From contig NZ_FZOF01000002.1 of the NCBI RefSeq assembly GCF_900188405.1, forward strand, positions 248,001 through 312,000: a stretch of DNA of 64,000 nucleotides. The letters are read 5' to 3'. Each line of letters begins with the position of its first letter. The stretch's first letter is position 1. This DNA comes from Actinacidiphila glaucinigra (GTDB lineage Bacteria > Actinomycetota > Actinomycetes > Streptomycetales > Streptomycetaceae). The position numbers were made by a program, and so were the translations under genes. Under the pieces are notes generated by a model. It worked only from the letters and a program-made list of their open reading frames with translations. It was not told the origin of the DNA and made no database searches. Of the stretch, positions 26,037 through 35,379 are shown in pieces.

Positions 26037-28610
26037 ATGACCCAGACTCCGCCCACCGCCAACAGCATGCGCCGTGCCCTGAGGCGTGCCCGAGACGGCG
26101 TCGCGCTCGACACCGCGGAAGCCGCGGTGCTGCTCCAGGCGCGGGGGGAGGACCTCGCCGCCCTGACGCAGAGCGCGGCCCGGGTGCGGGACGCCGGTCT
26201 GGAGGCCGCGGGACGGCCGGGCGTCATCACCTACTCCAAGAGCGTCTTCATCCCGCTCACCCGTCTGTGCCGGGACAAGTGCCACTACTGCACCTTCGTG
26301 ACCGTCCCCGGCAAGCTGCGGCGGGCCGGGCACGGGATGTTCATGTCCCCTGACGAGGTGCTGGAGATCGCCCGGCGCGGTGCCGAACTCGGCTGCAAGG
26401 AAGCCCTGATCACGCTCGGGGACAAGCCGGAGGACCGCTGGCCGGAGGCCCGTGAGTGGCTGGACGCCCACGGCTACGACGACACCATCGCCTACGTCCG
26501 GGCGATGTCCGTCCGGATCCTGGAGGAGACGGGGCTGCTGCCGCACCTCAACCCCGGGGTGATGAGCTGGACGGACTTCCAGCGCCTGAAGCCGGTCGCG
26601 CCCTCGATGGGCATGATGCTGGAGACGACCGCGACCCGGCTCTGGAGCGAGCCCGGCGGCCCCCACTACGGCTCCCCCGACAAGGAACCGGCCGTACGGC
26701 TGCGGGTGCTGGAGGACGCCGGGCGCAGCTCCGTGCCGTTCACCAGCGGACTGCTCATCGGCATCGGGGAGACGTACGAGGAGCGCGCCGAGTCGCTGTT
26801 CGCCCTCCGGAAGGTCGCCCGGTCGTACCACGGCATCCAGGAGCTGATCATCCAGAACTTCCGCGCCAAGCCGGACACCGCGATGCGCGGCATGCCGGAC
26901 GCGGAACTGGACGACCTGGTGGCCACGGTGGCCGTCGCCCGGCACATCATGGGCCCGTCGGCCTGTCTGCAGGCGCCGCCGAACCTGGTGGACGCGGAGT
27001 ACGCCCGGCTGATCGGGGCCGGCATCGACGACTGGGGCGGGGTGTCCCCGCTGACCCCGGACCACGTCAACCCCGAGCGCCCCTGGCCGCAGATCGAGGA
27101 GCTGGCAGAGCGCTCGGCGGAGGCGGGCTTCGCGCTGCGCGAGCGGCTCTGCGTCTACCCGGAGTTCGTCCGGCGGGGCGAGCCGTGGCTGGACCCGCGG
27201 CTGCTGCCGCACGTGACCGCGCTGGCCGACCCCGCCACCGGCCTGGCGCGCGAGGACGCCGAGGTCACCGGCCGTCCGTGGCAGGAGCCCGAGGAGGTCT
27301 TCACCGCCGCGGGCCGCACCGATCTGCACCGCACCATCGACACCGAGGGCCGCACCGGCGACCGCCGCCAGGACTTCGACGAGGTGTACGGGGACTGGGA
27401 GGCGCTGCGCGAACAGGCCGCGCCCGGCCTGGTCCCGGACCGCATCGAGGCGGACGTGCGCACGGCGCTGTCCGTGGCGGCCGACGACCCCACGAAGCTG
27501 ACCGACGCCGAGGCGCTCGCTCTCCTGCACGCCGACGGTGCGGCGCTGGACGCGCTCACCCGGATCGCCGACGACGTCCGCCGGGACGCGGTGGGCGACG
27601 AGGTCACCTACGTCGTCACCCGCAACATCAACTTCACCAACGTCTGCTACACCGGCTGCCGTTTCTGCGCCTTCGCCCAACGCCGCACCGACGCGGACGC
27701 CTACACCCTGTCCCTGTCCCAAGTCGCCGACCGCGCCGAACAGGCCTGGCAGGTCGGCGCCACCGAGGTCTGCATGCAGGGCGGCATCCACCCCGACCTG
27801 CCCGGCACCGCCTACTTCGACATCGCCCGCGCCGTCAAGGAACGCGTACCCGGCATGCACGTGCACGCCTTCTCCCCCATGGAAGTCGTCAACGGCGCCA
27901 CCCGCACCGGTCTGTCCATCCGCGAATGGCTCACCGCCGCCAAGGAGGCCGGCCTCGACTCCGTCCCCGGCACCGCCGCCGAAATCCTCGACGACGAGGT
28001 CCGCTGGATCCTCACCAAGGGCAAACTCCCCGCCGCCACCTGGGTCGAGGTCATCACCACCGCCCACGAACTGGGCCTGCCCTCCTCCTCCACCATGATG
28101 TACGGCCACGTCGACCAGCCCCACCACTGGCTCGCCCACCTGCGCCTGCTCGCCGAGATCCAGCAGCGGACGGGCGGCTTCACCGAATTCGTCACCCTCC
28201 CCTTCATCCACACCAACGCACCCGTCTACCTGGCCGGCATCGCCCGCCCCGGCCCCACCCTGCGCGACAACCGCGCGGTCACCGCCATGGCCCGCCTGCT
28301 GCTCCACCCCCACATCCGCAACATCCAGACCAGCTGGGTCAAGCTCGGCACCGACGGCGCCGCCGAGATGCTCCGCTCCGGCGCCAACGACCTCGGCGGC
28401 ACCCTGATGGAGGAGACCATCTCCCGCATGGCCGGCTCCAGCTACGGCTCCCACCGCTCCATCCGCGACCTCGTCGCCATCGCCGACGCCGCCGGCCGCC
28501 CCGCCCGCCAGCGCACCACCACCTACGGCGAGGTACCCGCCGAGCGCATCGCCGCAGGTCTGGCCTCCGACGGCCACCTCCCGGAGCTGCTGCCGGTGCT
28601 GGAGGACTGA
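26037..28610 (+). CDS. fbiC: FO synthase FbiC (CofG-CofH fusion)
   Basis: The 857-aa protein joins two radical-SAM enzymes. The CofG half has the 4Fe-4S motif CRDKCHYC (Cys78, 82 and 85) and the CofH half has CYTGCRFC (Cys537, 541 and 544). Together they condense tyrosine with the ribityl uracil precursor to make FO, the deazaflavin of coenzyme F420. Length is normal. ATG 26037 follows GGAGG with no spacing, so translation may be leaderless (a TATCCT -10-like box ends 7 bp before it). F420 is the cofactor of the luciferase-like and Ddn-type enzymes in this window. Codon use shifts to almost pure C-ending in the second half. Confidence 0.95.
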   Translation: MTQTPPTANSMRRALRRARDGVALDTAEAAVLLQARGEDLAALTQSAARVRDAGLEAAGRPGVITYSKSVFIPLTRLCRDKCHYCTFVTVPGKLRRAGHGMFMSPDEVLEIARRGAELGCKEALITLGDKPEDRWPEAREWLDAHGYDDTIAYVRAMSVRILEETGLLPHLNPGVMSWTDFQRLKPVAPSMGMMLETTATRLWSEPGGPHYGSPDKEPAVRLRVLEDAGRSSVPFTSGLLIGIGETYEERAESLFALRKVARSYHGIQELIIQNFRAKPDTAMRGMPDAELDDLVATVAVARHIMGPSACLQAPPNLVDAEYARLIGAGIDDWGGVSPLTPDHVNPERPWPQIEELAERSAEAGFALRERLCVYPEFVRRGEPWLDPRLLPHVTALADPATGLAREDAEVTGRPWQEPEEVFTAAGRTDLHRTIDTEGRTGDRRQDFDEVYGDWEALREQAAPGLVPDRIEADVRTALSVAADDPTKLTDAEALALLHADGAALDALTRIADDVRRDAVGDEVTYVVTRNINFTNVCYTGCRFCAFAQRRTDADAYTLSLSQVADRAEQAWQVGATEVCMQGGIHPDLPGTAYFDIARAVKERVPGMHVHAFSPMEVVNGATRTGLSIREWLTAAKEAGLDSVPGTAAEILDDEVRWILTKGKLPAATWVEVITTAHELGLPSSSTMMYGHVDQPHHWLAHLRLLAEIQQRTGGFTEFVTLPFIHTNAPVYLAGIARPGPTLRDNRAVTAMARLLLHPHIRNIQTSWVKLGTDGAAEMLRSGANDLGGTLMEETISRMAGSSYGSHRSIRDLVAIADAAGRPARQRTTTYGEVPAERIAAGLASDGHLPELLPVLED

Positions 28611-28613
28611 GCC

Positions 28614-28638
28614 GGGGCGCGGCCCCCGGCCGCGCCCC
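28614..28638. terminator. Hairpin terminator after fbiC
   Basis: GGGGCGCGG (28614-28622) pairs with CCGCGCCCC (28630-28638) around CCCCCGG. Confidence 0.6.
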
Positions 28639-28813
28639 TCGGCAACCTGTGCAAAAGAGTCCGAGCAACTCTCCAAAAGCGTCACACAGGCTGCGCAGCT
28701 CCTTCGGGAGGTGTCGTTAGCGTTGCTGGCCGTCCCGCCCTGCACGGAGAACGTGCGCGCGGACCTGCCGCCGATGTCCCCCGGCGGCGTTGCCAGCACA
28801 GAAAGACTCGGAG

Positions 28814-29551
28814 ATGGACTACTGCTCCTCCTGCCGTCGGCATCTCAACGGGGCTCTCGTGTGTCCGGGGTGCGGCGCGTACGCACCCGACATCGCCCCG
28901 CCGATGTGGCAGGGCCCGGACTCGGCCGCCGAACGGGAGAGGCTCCGCGACGCGGACGACCCCGATGACCCCGACGGCACCCGGCAGGACGACGCCGACC
29001 CCTCCCTGCAGGGCCGCGCGGCGCGGCGGCGGCAGCTCGAACGCTGGAAGAAGAACCGGCGGCGCGCCGCGGCCGCCACGGCCGTGGCACTCGTCGGCGG
29101 CGGCCTCACCGTCGCGGCGCTGCCGCACGGCGGCTCCAGGGGCCAGGCCGATACGGCCGCGGCCGCCGAGCCGCTGACGCCGGCCACCTCCCGTACCCTG
29201 CCGCTCTCCTCGATCCCTGCGCAGCCCGGTGACTCCGCGCACCGCCCCGGTGAGCGCACACACCCCACCACCGCGGCGCCCCGCGGCGACGCACCCCGCG
29301 CCGCGCCGTCCACCGCGAGCACCACCGCGCCGGCCCGCACCGCCCCGCAGGGCGAGACCGGTTCCCGGGTGCGCGCGGTCACGGCCGCCCCCACTCCCGC
29401 GGACACCGCTCCGCACACCGACGCGCCCTCGTCCGCGCCCCAGCCTCCCGCGGACGTCCCGGCCACACCCCCCACGACGACGGCGACCCCCACGCCGTCG
29501 GCAACGAAGTCACCGATGCAGTTGTGCCTCCTGGTGCTCTGCCTCGGCTGA
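28814..29551 (+). CDS. Zinc-ribbon, single-pass membrane protein with Pro/Thr-rich external tail
   Basis: The 245-aa protein starts MDYCSSCRRHLNGALVCPGC, a CxxC...CxxC zinc ribbon (Cys4, 7, 17 and 20). It continues with an acidic linker, a basic stretch (RARRRQLERWKKNRRRAA) before one helix (about 86-105), then about 130 residues rich in Thr, Ala and Pro, and ends SPMQLCLLVLCLG with two more cysteines. The layout suggests a cytoplasmic sensor domain and a disordered extracellular tail. No family function is known to me. ATG 28814 has a weak GGAG site; the leader is about 180 bp. It shares an operon with the 29568 gene (16 bp gap). Confidence 0.7.
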   Translation: MDYCSSCRRHLNGALVCPGCGAYAPDIAPPMWQGPDSAAERERLRDADDPDDPDGTRQDDADPSLQGRAARRRQLERWKKNRRRAAAATAVALVGGGLTVAALPHGGSRGQADTAAAAEPLTPATSRTLPLSSIPAQPGDSAHRPGERTHPTTAAPRGDAPRAAPSTASTTAPARTAPQGETGSRVRAVTAAPTPADTAPHTDAPSSAPQPPADVPATPPTTTATPTPSATKSPMQLCLLVLCLG

Positions 29552-29567
29552 CCGAAAGGAACGACAC

Positions 29568-30038
29568 GTGTCAAGCAGCTACGCCTATCACGACCGCCGC
29601 CGCGTCAACGCCTGGCGGTTGTGGGGCGTCGGAGCCGTGGCCGCGGTGCTCGCCGGCCTGCTGGCCAAGTCCGGCATCCTGGTCGCGCAGAGATTCCTGC
29701 TGCTGCCGCTCTTCGCCCCCCAGGGCTACGGGGTGTGGCGCGACGCCGCCGCCACCGCCTACGTCCTCGGGGCGGGGCTCATCGCGCTCGCCGCGACGCT
29801 GCTGCTGCGCGTCCTGCTCGCCGCGACGCCGCGCGCCATGCTGTTCTTCGGCTGGATCATGACCGCGCTGACCTTCTTCGCCGTGGTGGTCCCGCTGACC
29901 CTGCACCGCTCCAACGAGATGCTGGCCGCCTGCGTGGTGAACCTGTTCATCGGGCTGATCGTCACCTCCCTGCTCGCGGGCGCTGCCCGCTGGGCGCTGA
30001 CCCGCGGCGGCCAGGCTCCCCGGCCCGCCTGGCGGTGA
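29568..30038 (+). CDS. DUF6069 family four-helix membrane protein
   Basis: The 156-aa protein begins at GTG 29568 (SSSYAYHDRRRVNAWRLWGV) and has four hydrophobic segments (about residues 18-38, 60-80, 92-112 and 125-145). The RVNAWRLWGVGAVAAVLAGL opening matches DUF6069, a small actinobacterial membrane family of unknown role. AAAGGA precedes the start by 7 bp. It is cotranscribed with the zinc-ribbon protein; the pair is followed by a strong hairpin. Confidence 0.75.
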   Translation: MSSSYAYHDRRRVNAWRLWGVGAVAAVLAGLLAKSGILVAQRFLLLPLFAPQGYGVWRDAAATAYVLGAGLIALAATLLLRVLLAATPRAMLFFGWIMTALTFFAVVVPLTLHRSNEMLAACVVNLFIGLIVTSLLAGAARWALTRGGQAPRPAWR

Positions 30039-30071
30039 CACGCCTGGCGGTCGCCTGAGCCCCGACCCCCG

Positions 30072-30103
30072 AAGGCCTCCGCTGCCCCGGCAGCGGAGGC
30101 CTT
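30072..30103. terminator. Strong hairpin terminator
   Basis: AAGGCCTCCGCTGCC (30072-30086) pairs perfectly over 15 bp with GGCAGCGGAGGCCTT (30089-30103), then GCCTTG. Confidence 0.8.
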
Positions 30104-30206
30104 GCCTTGCCCCGTGCGTGACCGGCCACATTCCGTTCGCGACCGGAAGCCGACCGATCTGAGTCGATTACAGTGCTTGGTCGGGTCGAGCAGAGAGGCG
30201 TTGGTC

Positions 30207-31313
30207 ATGAGCGGGGCCGTATGGGGGCGTGCCGAGCAGCAGGACTTCCGCAGCCGGGTGCGCGGTTGCCTGCTCGGCGGCGCGATCGGCGACGCCCTGG
30301 GCGCCGGCGTCGAGTCCGACTCGCTGGCCGCCATACGGCAGGCGCACGGCGAGAACGGGGTCACCGGCTACGTGCCGGCGTACGGGCGGCGGGGTGCCGT
30401 CACCGACGACACCCAGATGACGCTGTTCACCGCCGAGGGCCTGATACGCGCCCAGGTGCGTCGCGACGCCGGGGCCTGGCACCCGCCCACCGATGTGCAC
30501 CGCGCCTACCTGCGCTGGGCGGCCACCCAGAACGCCTGGGGGCCCGACGAACGCCGCAAGGACACCGGCTGGCTGGCCCGCGAGGAGTGGCTGTACGCCC
30601 GCCGTGCCCCCGGCAGGGCCTGCCTGACCGGGCTCGGCGACGAGCGCATGGGCACCCTCGGCAGCCCCAAGAACCCGCGGTCCAAGGACTGCGGCACGGT
30701 CATGCGGTCCGCGCCGTTCGGGCTGCTGGTCGGCTGGGAGCCGCACCTGGTGTTTCAGCTCGCCGCCGAGTGCGCCGCGCAGACGCACGGTCACCCCACC
30801 GGCGTCCTGGCCGCCGGCGCGTTCGCCGTCATCGTCCACGGGCTGGCCCGGGGCGAGGCCCTGGACGGCGCCGTGCAGCACGCGCTGGCCCTGATCGCGG
30901 CGCGCCCCGGGCACGAGGAGACCTCCGCAGCCCTGCAGGCCGCGCTCGGCGCCGTACGCCAGGGGCTGCCCGGCGCGGAGCGGGTGGAGTCCCTGGGCGC
31001 GGGCCGGACGGCGGAGGAGGCGCTGGCCGTCGGCGTCTACTGCGCCCTGGTCGCCGAGGACGTGCGGCACGGGCTGCTGCTCGCGGTCAACCACTCCGGG
31101 GACAGCGACTCCACCGGCTCGATCTGCGGCAACCTGCTCGGCGTACAGCACGGCGAGACCGCCCTGCCCCCGGCGTGGATAGCGGAGCTGGAGGGCCGGG
31201 GCACCATCCTCGAACTCGCCGACGACTTCGCCATGGAGACGACGCAGGGACCCGCGCTGCACGGGCCCGGCGGCACCTCCGCGGCGTGGCTGGAGCGCTA
31301 CCCCGTCGATTGA
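30207..31313 (+). CDS. ADP-ribosylglycohydrolase family protein
   Basis: The 368-aa protein has the ARH signature: GCLLGGAIGDALGAGVESDS, VTDDTQMTLFTAEGLIRAQV (Mg-binding TDDT) and NHSGDSDSTGSICGNLLGV (second metal site) near residue 298. These enzymes cleave ADP-ribose from proteins, DNA or small molecules and depend on two Mg ions. Target unknown. ATG 30207 follows AGAGAGG by 6 bp. It is a single gene. Its stop codon is one end of a 22-bp perfect palindrome shared with the convergent gene. Confidence 0.92.
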   Translation: MSGAVWGRAEQQDFRSRVRGCLLGGAIGDALGAGVESDSLAAIRQAHGENGVTGYVPAYGRRGAVTDDTQMTLFTAEGLIRAQVRRDAGAWHPPTDVHRAYLRWAATQNAWGPDERRKDTGWLAREEWLYARRAPGRACLTGLGDERMGTLGSPKNPRSKDCGTVMRSAPFGLLVGWEPHLVFQLAAECAAQTHGHPTGVLAAGAFAVIVHGLARGEALDGAVQHALALIAARPGHEETSAALQAALGAVRQGLPGAERVESLGAGRTAEEALAVGVYCALVAEDVRHGLLLAVNHSGDSDSTGSICGNLLGVQHGETALPPAWIAELEGRGTILELADDFAMETTQGPALHGPGGTSAAWLERYPVD

Positions 31314-31332
31314 CCCGCCGGCCGGCGGGTCA
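31311..31332. terminator. 22-bp perfect palindrome joining two convergent stop codons
   Basis: TGACCCGCCGGCCGGCGGGT followed by CA. The TGA (31311) is the stop of the ADP-ribosylglycohydrolase, and the TCA at the other end is the stop of the leftward oxidoreductase. It can form a hairpin in either transcript and probably works as a bidirectional terminator. Confidence 0.65.
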
Positions 31333-32160
31333 GAGGTGGCGCGCGTAGTCGTCGAGGGTGCGCAGCACGTCCGCCGTTCCCGCGGAGGGCAGTTGCAGCA
31401 CGACCTCGTCCATGCCCTGGTCCCGGTAGTACGCCAGCTTGCCCGCGTTGGGCCGCACCGCGTACGGCACGACCTGGAGCGCCTCCGGGTCCCTGCCGGC
31501 GTCCTCCCACACGCGGCGCAGACGCGGCACGCTCTCCGCCAGCCCGCCCCCGCCGATCGGCATCCAGCCGTCGGCGTACTCGGCGATGTGCGCGAACAGC
31601 ACGGGACCCCCGGCCCCGCCGCACAGGATGCGGGGCCGCCCGCCCGAAACGGGCTTGGGCCAGGCGTGGCTGGCCTCGACCCGGCAGGAAGCGCCCTTGT
31701 ACGCGGTCGGTTCGGGCGCCCACAGGGCACGCATGAGGGCCATCCGCTCCCGCACCAGTTCCCGGCGGCGCGGCCAGTCGACCCCGTGGTCGGCGGCCTC
31801 CTCCACGTTCCAGCCGAAGCCGACGCCGAGGGTGAACCGCCCGCCGGACAGGAAGTCCAGGCTCGCCACCTGCTTGGCCAGCACGATCGGATCGTGCTGC
31901 GCGACCAGCGCGACACCGGTCCCGAGCCGCAGCCGGTGGGTGACGGCCGCGGCCGCGGACAGGCCCACGAAGGGGTCGAGCGTACGGCCGTACTCGGGTG
32001 GCAGCGGGCCGCCCATGGGCGCGGGGGTGCCGCGGGCGACCGGGATGTGCGTGTGCTCCGGGAGGTATAGGCCGTCGAAGCCGCGCTCCTCCAGTTCCCT
32101 GGCGAGCCGGACGGCGGGCACGGAATGGTCGGTCAGGAAGATCGTGGTGGCGATCCGCAT
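31330..32160 (-). CDS. LLM-class (luciferase-like, F420-dependent type) oxidoreductase
   Basis: The 276-aa TIM-barrel protein begins MRIATTIFLTDHSVPAVRLA and shows LPEHTHIPVARGTPAPMGGP, RTLDPFVGLSAAAAVTHRLR, LASLDFLSGGRFTLGVGFGW-type segments and ILCGGAGGPVLFAHIAEYAD. This is the bacterial luciferase-like family, in actinobacteria most often using F420. It is one of three in this block. No CTGAC operator lies directly upstream, so it may be read from the next promoter or have its own. Substrate unknown. Confidence 0.88.
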   Translation of the reverse strand: MRIATTIFLTDHSVPAVRLARELEERGFDGLYLPEHTHIPVARGTPAPMGGPLPPEYGRTLDPFVGLSAAAAVTHRLRLGTGVALVAQHDPIVLAKQVASLDFLSGGRFTLGVGFGWNVEEAADHGVDWPRRRELVRERMALMRALWAPEPTAYKGASCRVEASHAWPKPVSGGRPRILCGGAGGPVLFAHIAEYADGWMPIGGGGLAESVPRLRRVWEDAGRDPEALQVVPYAVRPNAGKLAYYRDQGMDEVVLQLPSAGTADVLRTLDDYARHL

Positions 32161-32259
32161 GGTGTCGTCGCACCTCCCGTGGTGTGGGCCAACCGTACGC
32201 CCGCGCCGCGGGGCGCGGACGCCCCCGGCACGGTGTCCCGCGGCGGGGGCGGTCCGGGG

Positions 32260-33999
32260 TCAAAGACCCGTGGGGACCGTGCGGGTGTCCCGCCCGGAAC
32301 GCAGGACCCGGCCGGGGACGGCCCCGGTGATCGCGTCGTCGCGGATCGTCTCCACGCCGTTGACCCGCACGCTGACCACGCCCTGGGCCCTGGAGTCCAG
32401 GCGCGGGCTGTCGCCCGGGAGGTCGTGCACGAGGGTGGCGGTGCCCGCGTCGATCCGCTCGGGGTCGAGGAGCACCAGGTCGGCGTGGTACCCCTCGGCG
32501 ATCCGGCCGCGGCCGCGGAGCCCGAACAGCCGCGCCGGGTCGTCGGTGAGCATCCGCACCGCCTTCTCCAGCGGGACCAGCCGGCGGCCGCGCAGGCAGT
32601 CTCCGAGGAACCGGGTCGTGTACGGCGCCCCGCACATGCGGTCCAGGTGCGCGCCGGCGTCCGAGCCGCCGAGCAGCACGTCCTCGTGCTCCCAGGTGGT
32701 GCGCCGCAGCTCCCAGCTGTCCGGGTCGTTGTCGGTGGGCATGGGCCACAGCACCGTCCGCAACTCGTCGGCCGCGCAGATCTCGACGAGGGTGCGGAAG
32801 GGGTCCTGCCCCCGTTCCGCTGCGATGTCCCGCACCACCCGGCCGCTGACCCCGGCGCGCCGGTTCTCCTCGGAGTACGTGTCCCCGATGACGTACCGCC
32901 CGAAGTCGGCCAGCCTGCGGAAGACGCCCGCCTCGGGGCTGACGGCGCAGCGGAGCATCCCGGCGCGGACCTCCGGGTCGCGCAGCCGGGCGATGCGCTC
33001 GGGGACGGGCAGGGAGAGGATCTCGCCCCAGCCGGGGATGAGGTTGAGGGCGCAGAAGGTGCCGAGCGACATGTTCATGGGGGTCAGGATCGGCATCGTC
33101 AGCGCGACGACCCGGCCCCCGGCCTTGCGGGCCCGCTCGGAGGCCTGCAGCTGGCGGGGCACCCGCTCCGGGACGGCGGAGTCGACGGTCAGCACGTTCC
33201 AGTTGAGCGGGCGGCCCGCGGCGACGCTCATGTCGACGAAGAGGTCGATCTCGTCGTCGGAGAAGGTGTCCAGGCATCCGGCGACGATCGCCTCGATCTG
33301 CGTGCCCTCGTGCTCACCGACGGCCCGGGAGAGCGCGAGCAGTTCCGCGGGCCGGGCGTGCCGCGAGGCCACCGGGCGGCCGTCGCCGTCGGAGTGGGTG
33401 GAGGACTGGGTCGTCGACAGGCCCCAGCCGCCGGCCTCCATGGACTCGTGGAAGAGCCGCAGCATGCGGTCGAGCTGCTCCGGTGAGGGCTGTCCGCCGA
33501 CGGCGTCGGGCCCCATCACGTAGCGGCGCAGCGCGCAGTGGCCCACCATGAAGCCGGCGTTGACGGCGATCCGGCCCTCCAGGGCGTCCAGGTACTCCCC
33601 GAATCCCCGCCAGCCCCATTCGACGCCGGACTCCAGGGCCTTGAGCGACATGCCCTCGACCTTGGACATCATCCGGCGCGTGTAGTCGGCGTCCTCGAGC
33701 CGCAGCGGCGCCAGGGTGAAGCCGCAGTTGCCGCCGGCGACGGTGGTGACCCCGTGGTTCATGGAGGGGGTCGCGAACGGGTCCCAGAACAGCTGGGCGT
33801 CGTAGTGGGTGTGCGGGTCGACGAAGCCGGGGGTGAGGACCAGCCCGGTCGCGTCCTCGGTGGTCCGTGCGGGCTCCTCGGTCCGGCCGGGCGGCGTGAC
33901 CGTGGCGACCCGGCCGTCCCGCAGGCCGACGTCGGCCGTGCGGGCCGCCGCACCGGTGCCGTCGACGAGCGACGCGCCGCGGATCAGGTGGTCGAGCAT
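32260..33999 (-). CDS. Amidohydrolase (N-acyl-D-amino-acid deacylase-like)
   Basis: The 579-aa protein starts MLDHLIRGASLVDGTGAAAR and has the metal-binding PGFVDPHTHYDAQLFWDPFA (HxH), then MVGHCALRRYVMGPDAVGG and LLGGSDAGAHLDRMCGAPYT (late Asp), ending with the composite beta-domain strand GRGRIAEGYHADLVLLDPER. This matches the D-aminoacylase/dihydroorotase-like amidohydrolases, which hydrolyse amide or cyclic imide bonds with one or two Zn ions. In this catabolic context it may open a lactam or another ring. ATG 33999 follows AGGAGGG. It lies 161 bp downstream of the 34161 gene and may share its promoter. Confidence 0.88.
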   Translation of the reverse strand: MLDHLIRGASLVDGTGAAARTADVGLRDGRVATVTPPGRTEEPARTTEDATGLVLTPGFVDPHTHYDAQLFWDPFATPSMNHGVTTVAGGNCGFTLAPLRLEDADYTRRMMSKVEGMSLKALESGVEWGWRGFGEYLDALEGRIAVNAGFMVGHCALRRYVMGPDAVGGQPSPEQLDRMLRLFHESMEAGGWGLSTTQSSTHSDGDGRPVASRHARPAELLALSRAVGEHEGTQIEAIVAGCLDTFSDDEIDLFVDMSVAAGRPLNWNVLTVDSAVPERVPRQLQASERARKAGGRVVALTMPILTPMNMSLGTFCALNLIPGWGEILSLPVPERIARLRDPEVRAGMLRCAVSPEAGVFRRLADFGRYVIGDTYSEENRRAGVSGRVVRDIAAERGQDPFRTLVEICAADELRTVLWPMPTDNDPDSWELRRTTWEHEDVLLGGSDAGAHLDRMCGAPYTTRFLGDCLRGRRLVPLEKAVRMLTDDPARLFGLRGRGRIAEGYHADLVLLDPERIDAGTATLVHDLPGDSPRLDSRAQGVVSVRVNGVETIRDDAITGAVPGRVLRSGRDTRTVPTGL

Positions 34000-34160
34000 G
34001 CGTGGTCCCTCCTCCTGCTGGGGCCGCGGGCGGGCACCCCGCCGCGCGGTGTGGCCCCCGGCCGGCCGCGGGCGCGGCGGGCCGCCGCCGCGGTACCGGA
34101 CCGGTCCGGGGGCCGGGGCGGCGGTCCGGGACGGCGCCGCCCTGTCGGTGGCCCGCGGCG

Positions 34161-35291
34161 TCACGCCGCCCGGCGGAAGCGGGTGGTCCGGTGCGCCGGG
34201 TCCGTGTCGATCTTGGGGATGACGTGCTCCCCCACCAGCTTGATCGTGCGCATCGTGTCCTCGAAGGGGACGCCCACCGGCAGCCCGAACGAGAGCTGGT
34301 CGGCCCCCGCGGACTCCCAGCGCCTGCACTGCTTGAGCGCGTCGTCCGGGTCGCCGCAGATCATCAGTTCCTCGTCGAGGAGCATCTCGATGAGCTCCTC
34401 GGTGTACGTCGGCAGCAGCTCGGGCCACTGCGGGATGTACTCCGGGCGCGGGAAGGTGTCGTGGTAGCGGAAGACCAGCGACTGCAGGTAGTTGAGGTTG
34501 CTGCTCGCGGCGACGCGGATGGCTTCCTTGCGGGTCTCGGCGACGATCGCGGTGGTCGTCACCATGACGTTGTCGTTGACGAAGTCGCCGATGGGCTCGG
34601 CGTCGCGCACCGCGGTCTTGTACTTCTCCAGCACCCACTCCATGTCGGAGACCTTCTGGACGCTGAAGCCCAGCACGCCGAGTCCCTTGCGGGCAGCCAT
34701 GGCGTAGGAGGGCGGCGACCCGGCGGCGTACCACATCGCGGGGTGCGACTTCCCGTACGGCTTGGGGAACACCTTGCGGGGCGGCAGGGACCAGTGCTTG
34801 CCCTGGAAGCCCGGGTACTCCTCGTTGAGCCACATCTTCGGGAACTCGCCGACCGTCTCCTCCCAGATCTCCTTGGTGGCGTTCATGTCCGTGACGCCGG
34901 GGAGGAAGCCGAGGATCTCGTGGCTGCCGGCGCCGCGCCCGGTGCCGAACTCGAAGCGCCCGTCGGAGAGGTGGTCGAGCATGGCGACCTTCTCGGCGAC
35001 CTTGACGGGGTGGTTGACCTGCGGGAGGGGGTTGAAGATGCCCGACCCGAGATGGATCCGCTCGGTGGCGTGGGTGAGGTAGCCGATGTAGACGTCGTTG
35101 GCGGACAGGTGCGAGTACTCCTCGAGGAAGTGGTGCTCGCTGAACCACGCGTACTTGAAGCCCGACCGGTCCGCCTGGATGACGTACTCGGTCTCCTCCA
35201 TCAGCGCGTGGTGCTCGGCCTGCGGGTCGACCTCCGAGCGGAACTTGGGCACATATCCCTGTACGAAGATCCCGAATTCCAAGGGGTTCAC
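34161..35291 (-). CDS. LLM-class flavin/F420-dependent oxidoreductase
   Basis: The 376-aa protein begins at GTG 35291 (NPLEFGIFVQGYVPKFRSEV) with AGGGACG upstream. Characteristic blocks are SGFKYAWFSEHHFLEEYSHL, GSGIFNPLPQVNHPVKVAEK, MLDHLSDGRFEFGTGRGAGS and MWYAAGSPPSYAMAARKGLG. It belongs to the alkanal monooxygenase-like branch of LLM enzymes, which usually catalyse monooxygenation with a reduced flavin. A CTGAC operator lies 14 bp upstream. The amidohydrolase gene follows in the same direction. Confidence 0.88.
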   Translation of the reverse strand: MNPLEFGIFVQGYVPKFRSEVDPQAEHHALMEETEYVIQADRSGFKYAWFSEHHFLEEYSHLSANDVYIGYLTHATERIHLGSGIFNPLPQVNHPVKVAEKVAMLDHLSDGRFEFGTGRGAGSHEILGFLPGVTDMNATKEIWEETVGEFPKMWLNEEYPGFQGKHWSLPPRKVFPKPYGKSHPAMWYAAGSPPSYAMAARKGLGVLGFSVQKVSDMEWVLEKYKTAVRDAEPIGDFVNDNVMVTTTAIVAETRKEAIRVAASSNLNYLQSLVFRYHDTFPRPEYIPQWPELLPTYTEELIEMLLDEELMICGDPDDALKQCRRWESAGADQLSFGLPVGVPFEDTMRTIKLVGEHVIPKIDTDPAHRTTRFRRAA

Positions 35292-35305
35292 CGTCCCTAG
35301 CTTTT

Positions 35306-35320
35306 CTGACGGACCGTCAG
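35306..35320 (-). promoter_or_regulatory. CTGAC-N5-GTCAG operator (site 3)
   Basis: CTGACGGACCGTCAG. It lies 14 bp upstream of the LLM oxidoreductase GTG, with an AT-rich flank on its right. Confidence 0.8.
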
Positions 35321-35364
35321 ATTCCCGCTCCGACTCTTCCACCGGCGACGGGGGAGGTCAATAC

Positions 35365-35379
35365 CTGATCGAGCGTCAG
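35365..35379 (-). promoter_or_regulatory. Degenerate CTGAC-N5-GTCAG copy (site 4)
   Basis: CTGATCGAGCGTCAG, one mismatch in the left half. It overlaps the stop codon of the SDR gene and lies 45 bp from site 3. It may help cooperative binding or be chance. Confidence 0.4.

Noticed and set aside
25914..28799. Long open frame antisense to fbiC continuing into the MerR gene
   Set aside because: Only the C-terminal 139 residues (the MerR regulator, 25494-25913) are protein-like; the rest mirrors fbiC.
28640..28813. Possible riboswitch in the long leader of the zinc-ribbon gene
   Set aside because: I see no known aptamer core; only small stems. Left as an unexplained leader.
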